64,000 nt of DNA from Rhynchonema sp. JSB1_4 (taxonomy: Eukaryota; Nematoda; Chromadorea; Monhysterida; Xyalidae): contig JASAMV010000146.1 in NCBI GenBank assembly GCA_030248065.1, forward strand, positions 1 to 64,000, given 5' to 3'. Positions within the stretch are counted from its first letter, which is position 1, and each line of letters begins with the position of its first letter. Shown here in pieces: positions 51,088 through 64,000 of the stretch. Below the pieces are notes generated by a model. The model did no database searches and was not told the DNA's origin. It saw nothing but the letters and a program-made list of their open reading frames with translations. The translations under genes were made by a program, and so were the position numbers.

Positions 51088-51913
51088 CCGTATTGTCGGA
51101 AATAGAACCCGGGGGGTCTATTTTTTCACTGGGGTCAATTATTGGGGGGTTATAGTTTTTCATTTGGCCCCCGACGAAAAAAATCATTGTTAATAATGCC
51201 CATAAAAATGGCTTGTTTTCGGTATTTTCTACCTTTAACAGCGTCGATTATGCTTAAAAAGCTGTATTCTGTTGTGTACGCAAGCTCAAAACAACGTTTG
51301 ACTCAACAACACAGCCCTACCATACCACTACCTAGGTAATCTGTGGTACGGTGCAGAGGTGGGAATCGGGCCGGGCCGAGGTTTCCGGCCCGAACGGTTG
51401 GGCCGGGCCGGGCCGGGCCGACTTTTCGGAATGTCGGGCCGGGCCGGGCCGGGGTGGCCGGCCCGAAAAGGCCCGACATCATCCAATTTCAAGAAAAAAT
51501 CGTGATTTTTTAGGCTAAATTTGCCAAAATTTCTCGCGATTCTGCAAATTAGTACCGACTTCCATGATTATCAGGTATTTCTAAACCAAAAAACAGTAAT
51601 TTTTGCACAAAAAAATTGCTTCAAAAGATCATCAGAAAAAGTCGGGCTGAAAAAATCGGGCCGGGCCGGGCCGGGCCGACTTTTTTCCAAGTCCGGGCCG
51701 GGCCGGGCCGGGCCGACCCCCGGACCTCGTCGGGCCGGGCCGGGCCAACCCGGCCCGATTCCCACCTCTGGTGCGGTGAAGGTTGGGGGTCGGGTTCTAT
51801 TAATGGGGGGGGGTCAATTAATGGGGGGGGGTTCTATTTTTGATTTCGAGCCATTTAGGGGGGTTCAATTAATGGGGGTCAATTAGTGGGGGGTTCTGTT
51901 TCCGACAATACGG
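51088..51913. mobile_element. TA-flanked MITE candidate, interrupted by a younger hAT element
   Basis: The left end CCGTATTGTCGGAAATAGAA and right end CTGTTTCCGACAATACGG are inverted copies, each bordered by TA (51086-51087 and 51914-51915). A TA duplication points to the Tc1/mariner group. The interior is G-rich, with repeated GGGGGTCAATTA blocks. The hAT-like element 51354-51770 is inserted inside it. Related ends occur at 49581-49602, and similar G-rich sequence continues to about 52030. Confidence 0.6.
51354..51770 (+). mobile_element. hAT-type MITE with GGGCC arrays, 417 bp, nested
   Basis: The ends are CAGAGGTGGGAATCGGGCC and the inverted GGCCCGATTCCCACCTCTG. The flanking octamers are GTACGGTG (51346-51353) and GTGCGGTG (51771-51778), matching at seven of eight positions. 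The CAGAGRT end and internal GGGCC arrays relate it to the element at 50197-51042. Confidence 0.82.
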
Positions 51914-51915
51914 TA

Positions 51916-53560
51916 CCGTAAAAACTTAAATACAGCCCCCGGAATAGAACCCCCCGTAAGTACCGTAAAAACCTAAATAGAAGGGGGGCTCCATTAATTC
52001 ACTGACCCCATTTTGGGGGGCTTTATTCCGGGGGGCCTCTATTATAATTCACTGACCAACCTGAAAAAATTGTTCCCAGAAATACCCCCAAAAGCCCCTA
52101 AAAAAGGGTTTGAAAGCATGTTTTTTCGCTTGTAATCGCATTTATTCGTGTCTATTCGTGAATAAGGGGCATATTATGTGCTGTAACGAACAACAAACGT
52201 GCATAAGTGTACCCAGTGCTGTGGCTGGGGGGGGGGGGGTGGGGGTCCCCCCAGCCCCAATGGCACCCTACCCGCCCCGGCCTGGTACGCTATCCCCCTA
52301 CCCGCCCCGCTCTGGTACCCTACCCCCTACCCGCCCCGCCCTGGTACCCTACCCGCCCCGATTTTTACCCCCAAAATGCCCATTTTTCGGTCAAAAATGC
52401 CCAAATTTCGACCGAAAACCCTAAAAAGTGCAAAAAATCTCGCGCTGCGCGCGATATATCGATATATGTACTTTTTAGTACATAAAAACAGGCACGCGAA
52501 AAAACTTGTGTTGTACCCTACCTACCCGCCCCGAAAAATCTTCCCCCCTCCCCCCCCACACCGGATTCCCCCCCCCCCCACACATCCCAGGTGCACTACC
52601 CCCCTACCCAGTGCTGTGGCTACTTTTGCGGGGCGGGTAGGGTACATAGGTGGAAAAAATCGGGGCGGGTATGTTGGCCAAAAAAGCTAGTAAATTGGCC
52701 TTTCAGCGGCAAAAAAGCTGCTAAACTTTTGATTTTACTAGCTTCTTGCTACTAGCCCATTTTGAAAAAATAAACCCTGGTAAGAGGTATGATTTTGGTC
52801 ACCCAAAAAGGCAAAAAAACACCGTTTTTGTGATACAATTTTGGCCAGAAAATGAGGTAAAAATAGTACTTTTTCCAAATTTTCGCCGAAAATCGCTGAA
52901 AATAGGTATTATGGGTGGGTAACGCCCGATTTTTGGGAAAATAAGGTCGAAAAACACCGATTTTTGCTTTGAAAAAGTACAAAATTGCTTGTGAGAGGCA
53001 TGATTTAGAGTTGTGAGGTGAGAGGTAAGTACTCAACCCCCCCAACCCCCCCGTCGGGTATACTTGCGGGCCGAAAAAAACCGTTTCTTTTCCGAAAAAA
53101 AAAACCGAAAAAGGCGTTGTTTTTCGAGGCCCGGAAAAATACGTTTTTATTTTTCCAGAAATTTTTCCAAGTGGCAACTTTTGGAAAAAAACGGTTTTTT
53201 TTTCAAAAATTTCCGAGATATTTTCCAAGGTTGCGAGAGGATGTTGTCAAAATCAATGTAAATCGGTGCTAAACAGCTCAAAATGAGCACTTTTTAATCT
53301 CCAACTACATTTTTAGCCTGTTTCAGGCCATTTCCCGACAAAATTTTCTCCAAAATAGGCGTTTTTGGACCATGGGTATCCTTAATTTAAGTACTGGAAA
53401 AATATTTGGAAAAAAACGGTTTTTTCCGAAAAAAACTGTTTTTTCCAAAAATATATTTTGCGGAAAAATACGCAAGTATACCGTCGGGTTTTGTGGTAGG
53501 TAAGTACTGAGGGCGAGGGGGCAAACCCCCAACCCACCCCCCCTGCCACTACTATGCCCC
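51916..53560. repeat. Nest of low-complexity and simple-sequence repeats
   Basis: Long G or C runs occur near 52226-52250 and 52545-52580. There are tandem CTACCCGCCCCG-CTGGTAC units at 52268-52360. The direct repeat TACCCAGTGCTGTGGCT is found at 52209-52225 and 52606-52622. Alternating GAAAAAAACCG/TTTTTCC tracts lie at about 53070-53450. The stretch looks like several decayed elements inserted in one another. Open frames here are compositional artefacts. Confidence 0.55.
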
Positions 53561-54067
53561 CACCCCACCCCCAGATTTCGGACTTGGGTCATCTGTCTAT
53601 CGTCAACACATTTCGGGTCCCACCCAATCTATCTATTGTGAAACCCCGTGACCAAGTACTACACTGGCGGACGTCATTGTCGCTCGTGTCAGCTTGGTTT
53701 GCCCGCTGGCATTTGAATAACCTGATCAGTAAAGGATAACGATGAGTCCGCTCCGCCTTGCCTTGCCTCGTTGCCAGTGCGAGCTGTATAATTCTGGTTT
53801 CCAAGCCCATTTGCTATTTATAATCATACCTGTCAGGTGCATAGGCTATGATGACAGACAGACAGTGACGTTGCCTGTGCTTTCTTGTCTGTGCCGCAGG
53901 TGTGTTCTGTGCGTATCGCGTAGTTTCTTATCAGTGCCTCGCTCCAGTCATTTCACGACTTGTGGTGTTTTGCCTGTTCCAGTAATTGTTGTGCTTTTCC
54001 AGTTCCCGAAAACAAGTAATTTAAGGCCCAGTCTCTCTCGCTCTGTCGACTAATTCAGTCCAAGATT
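53561..54067. other. Upstream region of the superoxide dismutase gene
   Basis: No repeat or gene is recognised. A pyrimidine-rich stretch ending CTAATTCAG lies just before TCCAAGATTATG, 11 nt upstream of the SOD start. It could be a spliced-leader acceptor. Confidence 0.4.
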
Positions 54068-55054
54068 ATGGCAACGAAAGCAATCTGTGTAATCAAGGGA
54101 GATAAAGGATCTGGCGTGGAGGGGGTGATTCGATTCTGCCAAGTTAGTTGCCTTGCTTTAAAGTTTGGTATTAAAAACAACTTTCTAACTTCGTTCAACT
54201 TCTAATCATGTACCGATTAACATCAAACTAGTTTGACAGGAGGGAGCCGGCGCGCCGACCAAGATCTGCGGCGAGATCACCGGTCTCAAACCGGGACTGC
54301 ATGGTTTCCACGTGCATCAGTTCGGTGACACCACGAACGGCTGCATATCTGCCGGACCACATTTCAATCCGTTCTCAAAGACGCATGGCGGACCAGGAGT
54401 GAGTGATTTTGCTTTTTTTGCTATTTTGATTCTGATCACAAAACTTATATGCATGGCATTTCAAACATTTTGGGATAAAAATCAAAGTGATCCATTAGTT
54501 CCGACATTTTTGCCTTGGTATTTGTCGTTCAAAATTCGACAGTATAAGTTTTTTCTTAAATTTCGATTTGGCCCTGCACAGGACAACAATCGTCACGTTG
54601 GTGATTTGGGCAACGTGACTGCCGGCAGCGACGGCAAGGCCACAGTCGACATGACCGACTCACAGGTTTGTTGTTCAAGTTCACAATGTTGTGTTTCCAA
54701 TGCGGACATTCACAAAATTGTAGTGTCCGTTTTGAAATCTACTTTTGTTGGATCACACAAAGATGGCCAGCAATCGTCGATTATGTCGCATCAAACTTTG
54801 ACAGGTGCAACTGATCGGCGAGAACACGGTGGTCGGTCGCAGCATGGTCGTGCATGAACTCGAGGACGATTTGGGTTTGGTGTTGTTGTTCAGAATCTGA
54901 GTTTGGTACCCAAAAAGGTTGAGACACCGTTTTTTATGCTGCACTGCTTGATTCAGGCAAGGGCGTCGGTGACAAAAAGGAGGAAAGTCTGAAAACGGGT
55001 AACGCCGGGCCACGACTCGGTTGCGGAATCATTGGATGGGCGTGCAGCGCTTGA
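54068..55054 (+). CDS. sod-1: Cu/Zn superoxide dismutase
   Basis: Five exons join in phase: 54068-54142, 54240-54398, 54582-54665, 54805-54874 and 54957-55054, giving 161 residues against the usual 153-158. The enzyme turns superoxide into oxygen and hydrogen peroxide. All metal ligands are present: His49, His51, His66 and His123 for copper; His66, His74, His83 and Asp86 for zinc. Cys60 and Cys152 match the conserved disulphide, and Arg149 the substrate-guiding arginine. DDLG lies at the expected place. There is no signal peptide, so the protein should be cytosolic like SOD1; secreted paralogues carry a leader. The C-terminus (GWACSA) has a free cysteine near the end. Three of the four introns begin with GTT, a frequent donor type in this window. 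Confidence 0.97.
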
Positions 55055-56716
55055 TCGTTGTTTGAGTGATTTAATCGGTGATTTCCATGCTGTCTCAACG
55101 AATACGAGAATAATTTATGTGCTCTTGTGTTAGTCAGTCGCTATAGATTTCGGTTGAATATTGTGGTTTTGATTCCTGTGCGTGTATTGTTGCGTTATTT
55201 AGTCAATTTTGCCAGATTTTAGCTCTGTGGTGATGGTTGTTTTTTGCGCGCCTTCTGATCGGTTCCATGGTTTATTATCATGTGGAACTAGTAAGAATCA
55301 ATGTTTAAAAGGGTGTCATTGTCATTTGTTACGTTGTTGTTTTATAGTCTATCAACATTTATCTGCGTTCATGGCTCTCGGATAAACCTGCTCACTTTTT
55401 TCAACCGACCCATGAATTCTAATTCTTACACATTTTTAATTTTCAAATTCAAGGCAAGTCATTAAAAAATCTGAGATATTTCCAACTTAGCGTATGCTAT
55501 TGCGCTCACAACGATCTTTCACCCTTTTAGACAATCCAAGTTCGCGCGCGCTCTGATTGTGAGACACCACAGTGCTGATCCTTTTGAATTCACTAACCCG
55601 AGGCAAAAAGAAAATAAGAACTTTTAATTCATCTTTTTTTGCAACGTGATCCATTGACATAGCAACGAGGACCACAGCACCACTGGTTGTCACGACGTTA
55701 GTCATTGGCTGCATTGCATGTAGGTGACCGGCTTCGGACAAGCACGAGGGAACACAAGTTAGATTTATGAAACGAAGTTGCGAAAGTGTAAACATTGTAA
55801 AGGCGTACGAAATTGCTTGCCGCTCAACCATCCACAGTCGAAACTTCAGCCCAGGGGGCAAAAAGGAGCTTTCACAACCACTTGCCCGTCATCAACAAAC
55901 ACTGACGAAGGCCTGCAGCACCAAAGAGTCACGTGACGTGTCTGTGTTGCATTATGCACCTCTGTGGGATACGGCTGAACAGGGTGGGTACCTGATGTTG
56001 AAAGAAGAAGAGATCAGCAAAGTCAACGAAAATAGTCCCCCAAAACATCAGTTGGCACCAAAAAGACCGAAGGTCAGATGGTTTCATGCGAATCTTAATG
56101 CCGTGTTTCCTTGTCACAGAAACCAGAAGAGCCCAGAACGTTTTGAAAAATGCCCTGTATAATATGCCCCGGTTACTTAACCACCCTGTCAATTTTGGTA
56201 ACTTTCACTGATTTAGTCTGAAATTGAGAATAAGAGTGCTGGTTCTCACGATCGATTCCGTGGTTTAGTAACATACCAATGTTTTTGACAGACATAAACA
56301 GTGCCACTTGTTACGTTGTTGTTTTATGGCCTGTCTCTAATAAACCTTAGCCACCCTTTCAAACTCTTGAATTCCAATTCTTGCGCATTTTAGTTCTCCA
56401 ATTCAACACATTGAAAAATCTGAGACATTCGTATTTGCTGGTTGAGCTCATAACATTTGTGCACTTTTGGATAATCCAAATCCAACGCACCTTTGGTGCG
56501 CGTCGTGTACATATGTATGTATATGGTCGTGTATGATCACCACGCGTGTGCATTACTTCTTGGTTATACATATATTGGTCCCAAATTAATTCCAGGTCAG
56601 TTGGCACACTTTGCCTCAAAGGTCTTTGTCGCGAGAGTGGTGCATATTGTAACCAGTTGTTATTATATACAGAGTTAAATCTGGTTCAAAATTTGACTCA
56701 AGTCCAGTTCTGTGTG
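55055..56716. repeat. Duplicated 3' flank of the SOD gene
   Basis: The sequence at about 55250-55560 is repeated, with divergence, at about 56240-56500. Shared landmarks in order are a CCRTGGTTTA start, GTTACGTTGTTGTTTTAT, ATAAACCT, AAAAATCTGAGA and GGATAATCCAA/AGACAATCCAA. The copies are about 1 kb apart in the same orientation. Between them, 55767-56162 is an open frame of 131 codons without a recognisable domain. No second SOD coding sequence is seen. Confidence 0.65.
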
Positions 56717-59306
56717 ATGATGTTTCAAGCCGAGCACACAGCAGCATACGTAACAGTGTTGTGCACGGTTCTGTCGTTGAATATGTGCGTTCTTTATTCG
56801 TACCTGATTGTCTCGCGTGTGCATCAGGTTAAATTGGGCCCGGGTTTGCTTACACACAACTTATACGCACGGCATCAATACTTCCTCTGCTAAGTTAGCT
56901 AGTGTGCCAAAAAATGAACACTATGATGTTTCACAAACAATGCAGATCAATCAATACTGTCCAGGTACAACAGGAGCTCGAATCGGAGATGTCCGAGTTC
57001 GCTGGCCTATCGCAATTCGCTTGGGATCAAATGACACACATCAAACGGGACATGACGGGTGACCCGTCCATTGTGCACCACCACCGCAACACACGTCAAA
57101 CATCACGACTAAGCATACGAAACTACCCGGCTCAGGTGGAAGAGGAGGAATTTGAGATACGCGACAAAGAGTCCCTGATTCGACAAGGCAACCAATACAA
57201 CAGTCGCGAGGGACAGGCGGATGCGAAATGCGGTGATTTTCGAATTTGCAGAATTTTTACTTACTGCTGCAAAAACAAGTCGTGTTTTTCAGCCTGCAGC
57301 CCGTTGCATCCGTGCCCGGATGGTCCTCCCGGTCCACAAGGACCTCCTGGCGAGACCGGATATCCTGGCTTGGCTGGAGATCCAGGTTGAACACGTCGAG
57401 GATATTGTGCACCTAGTCTTGGAGCTGTTCAATGATAATGTGGTCACCGTTAAGGTCCGGACGGTCTGCCGGGTGCGCTTCCCCGCACTCCGTACAGCTG
57501 GGATCGACCCAATCAACCGTGCGTGGTTTGCCCGCCGGGAAATCCTGGCCCACCTGGTTTGGTGGGAATCGCTGGAAAACAGGTGCTGTTCTTTTTCTGA
57601 AGCCCAATTGCGTTAGTTGCTCAATTTGTGTTCTCTAATTCAGCCATATGTACTTATCAGGGTGAGCATGGACCACCGGGGCCGCCAGGGAAGTACGGAA
57701 TTGCGGGGAAGAAAGGGATCGATGGCCTTCCTGGTATTCCTGGACCTTTCGGCAAAAATGCACATCCCGGCGTGAAAGGTTGTCGCTGAGATACAGTGCT
57801 TTGACTGGTTTCCCGTTAACTTTATAATACTGTGTTTAAAAGCTGTCCAGGACGTGCTGGCCGGCCGGGCGCGCTTGGTGGGAAAGGTGATCCGGGCAAG
57901 CCGGGCGTGAACGGTGTGCAGGGCATTGCGGGGAAACCAGCACAAAATGGGGAGGACGGAATCAACGGACGTCCAGGTACATGCGCAACCCAATAAAGTG
58001 TCTGTTTGTCGCACAGGGTGTGCCACGTCAAGGATACTTTGTTTACAGGCACCTTTGGTCCAGAAGGCCCGATCGGAATCGAAGGTTTGCCCGGGCCTGC
58101 CGGTTTGGATGGTCAAGAGGGCATTGCGGGCACGCCTGGCACCGATGCCGGATACTGCAGGTGGGCATGACTGTAATATTGCTGCAATACCTAAATAAAG
58201 CCTAAATTTTATGTTAGCTTTTGTTTTCTGCAAGCTTTATTAGATACTTTTGCAGAACATGCGCTGTGCTGAACGAAGATGGCACCTCTACGCAAATTGT
58301 CTACGGCAATCAGTCTGAGAAGGACGATTTCTATAACTTGAATCCGCTCGAAGAACTCAAATCACGTGAAGCTGCGATCGAAAACGCATCTAGTCAACCA
58401 AGTTATGAGTCAAATACAGGTTCCCCTGAATCGGCAAGGCGAACAACTCTGGAACCGAATCCAGATGCCCCGGCGCCCGTCCAGTTACCGCGTCCACCGA
58501 CCACTAATCGTAAAGTGGTCCGCCCGTCACAAAATTTCCGCCCTCTCTCTAATGGTCGACCAGCCGCGCATAAAGTCACCTCAAGTCCAGTGCCTGATGC
58601 TGAAACTTCAACAGCACCCGACCAACGTAGGTGGACCAGCAGGCACATCACACCGCCGCAGTGGTCTCCGGTGGTCACAGCAGGCGCCACCGAAACATCA
58701 ACAACTGCACATCGTTTCGGGAATGTGCGCCAAAACCGAGAACCAATTGCCGACTCTATCCCACCGAACAACCGCAATCCGATCCCACAAGACTACGAGC
58801 TGTATCGCGACTTTGAGAACAGTTTTTATCAGGAGTACGTTTTCGATGAGGAACATTTCCCATCTGAAGCAACAGGGCAACCCCTGGTCGTGCCCCTGAA
58901 CCAACTGCGGGCAATCCCGCCCAACACGAACCCCTTGAACCTCCCCAGTGATCTCCAACGTTCCCCAGTTCGGTTCGGGCGTCGACCGATCGTCTATGAA
59001 GACAATGAGAAAACTACTGACTCCCGATCTGGAACGGGACTTGGACGACATACCAACCGGGGCGAGACAAGGAGTTCGCCACCTTTAATGCCCACCCTCG
59101 GCGTGCTACCGGACGTCGTGCTGGAAAAATTCGCATCGCAGCCACTAAAATATGACGGACATAAAAACCGAGACAGGAATAAATCTGGAAGATCGGTGCC
59201 GTTTTTCGACGTTGAAAACTCGATTGAAGAAGTTGAAGAGGAACATGGCGATTTCCTAATCAACATTTTGATGCGTCTGCAGCGTGAAAGGGGAAGCATC
59301 AATTGA
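56717..59306 (+). CDS. Nematode cuticle-type collagen with a long non-collagenous tail
   Basis: Eight exons keep phase: 56717-56827, 56965-57232, 57293-57385, 57455-57582, 57661-57778, 57851-57976, 58049-58160 and 58256-59306, giving about 668 residues. The N-terminus has one membrane or signal-anchor segment (about 10-33). Next come an acidic and basic linker with a candidate processing region ([12 protein letters not shown]), then CACSPLHPC and an interrupted Gly-X-Y domain (about 137-311) with an internal CVVC. It ends [10 protein letters not shown]. That layout is the cuticular collagen family, whose members trimerise and are secreted from the hypodermis. Usual family members stop soon after this point. 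Here about 350 more residues follow (319-668), Pro-, Arg- and Asn-rich and ending [19 protein letters not shown]. Intron 2 is only 60 nt and is open in frame, so retention would add 20 residues. Start choice: two adjacent ATGs, 56717 used. Confidence 0.9.
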
Positions 59307-59833
59307 TCAATTGAAATTTTCTTTGTTTCGGAGACTGTTTATGTTACAGACGTTTACTTTTTATATTTGGCACTACACTTTATCGTTGAAAATAAGCATT
59401 AGCAGGACATGTGTGGTTTATTTTAATTCTGTACCAAGTCCTGGAAGCATACAGTGTACCCCACATGGTTCATTTTGATTTCCCCCGGGTCGGTTTCCTT
59501 GCTCTCTGATTTGGCAACATACTGTACAGTATGGCTGCGTTCCGTAAACAAATGCAAACAAAACAAGAAACACCACGTGGTTAACAAAACAGCCATTCAC
59601 AATATTTTGAAGAAAATCTTGATGTATAATACGACCATCACATCACCGCATATACCATGCCGACTGGTTTCGAACAGCGTGTGTCCATAGATTTTCGGTT
59701 CAAGACCGTAATTTTTTCATTTCTCGGCACTGGGTTTCTTACAGCACATGATTTTTTCATGTCGTTGGTGATCTCGTGTTCTCGTTTTTCACGCCGCTTT
59801 ACCGGAATGTGTTTTGTGACATAAAATGACGCT
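59307..59833. other. Downstream of the collagen gene
   Basis: No gene or clear repeat is recognised, and there is no canonical AATAAA in the first 250 bases. Confidence 0.4.
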
Positions 59834-60125
59834 ATACTAGAATGGGCACTAGTCGAGCTCGGCTCCCAATGGCTGAAAAACGCTCAAAGCGATGTTTTTG
59901 TGATCCGTTTGGAGATTTAAGCAGGTACATATTGGTATGTCACTGAGTGAGTGTGGACACCAAAGCGGTCATTCTTGCCGTTCAGCCCACTTTGATGTCA
60001 ACCTCACTTAGTGACACCCGTAGTGTCCGAAAATCCAAAGAAAAGAAACGGTTGTTAAAACAAAAACACCGATTTTGTCAAAAATCTGCTATATTGTGAG
60101 CGAGCTCGACCATAGTGACCTAGTA
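59834..60125. repeat. Foldback element, about 290 bp
   Basis: The whole segment folds on itself. TACTAG...AGTCGAGCTCGGCTC at the left pairs with GAGCGAGCTCGACC...CTAGTA at the right. The central TATGTCACTGAGTGAG pairs with CCTCACTTAGTGACA around a loop of about 22 nt. Flanking TA dinucleotides suggest a TA-target element. The central part alone (59936-60017) makes a hairpin of miRNA-precursor size, but transposon origin is the simpler reading. Confidence 0.65.
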
Positions 60126-63957
<3,832 letters not shown>

Positions 63958-64000
63958 TGATAATTGAGCGTGATAGAGCCTACAAATGTTTATTTGCGGG

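Noticed and set aside
52110..52690. Pro-rich proteins
   Set aside because: Produced by C-rich simple repeats; no gene structure.
55767..56162. 131-codon gene between the SOD flank copies
   Set aside because: No recognisable domain, and it lies within duplicated non-coding sequence.

Overview
This window is nuclear DNA from an animal with intron-rich genes, most likely a nematode. The strongest evidence is a cuticle-type collagen at 56.7-59.3 kb with a single N-terminal membrane segment, a Cys-flanked Gly-X-Y domain and a GTDAGYC end. A DEG/ENaC channel, a TASK-type K2P channel and an ADAMTS protease with many thrombospondin repeats agree with this. I cannot name the species. All exon models below were built by hand from splice sites, reading-frame phase and conserved motifs.

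Seven protein genes can be supported. They are a small LAPTM-like membrane protein (6.5-7.4 kb), a complete DEG/ENaC subunit (25.9-29.2 kb), a large ADAMTS metalloprotease gene with about 34 exons and a probable alternative 3' end (33.5-45.5 kb), a complete AP-3 mu subunit on the minus strand (47.1-49.3 kb), a complete Cu/Zn superoxide dismutase (54.1-55.1 kb), a collagen with an exceptionally long C-terminal tail (56.7-59.3 kb), and the first exon of a TASK-like potassium channel (63.7 kb, cut by the window edge). They look like ordinary neighbours rather than one pathway. The ADAMTS and collagen genes both concern extracellular matrix, and the two channels concern membrane excitability.

The rest is repeat-rich. 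A 114-bp satellite of about 66 copies fills 12.9-20.5 kb. Its unit is a multiple of three, so it stays open in frame for up to 1,555 codons, but it is broken by stops and an indel. At least five non-autonomous transposons have terminal inverted repeats and 8-bp target duplications of the hAT type: 8.2 kb, 21.3 kb, 46.1 kb, 50.2 kb and 51.4 kb. The last is nested in an element with TA-flanked ends. Several foldback elements occur between genes and in introns.

The most unusual small-scale signals are three short dispersed motifs: 23 exact copies of TGAAACATCA, six of GTTATCATGCCCA and four of GGTGCACCAGGTC. Splice donors are also unusual, with T at intron position +3 in about 29 of 66 modelled introns.
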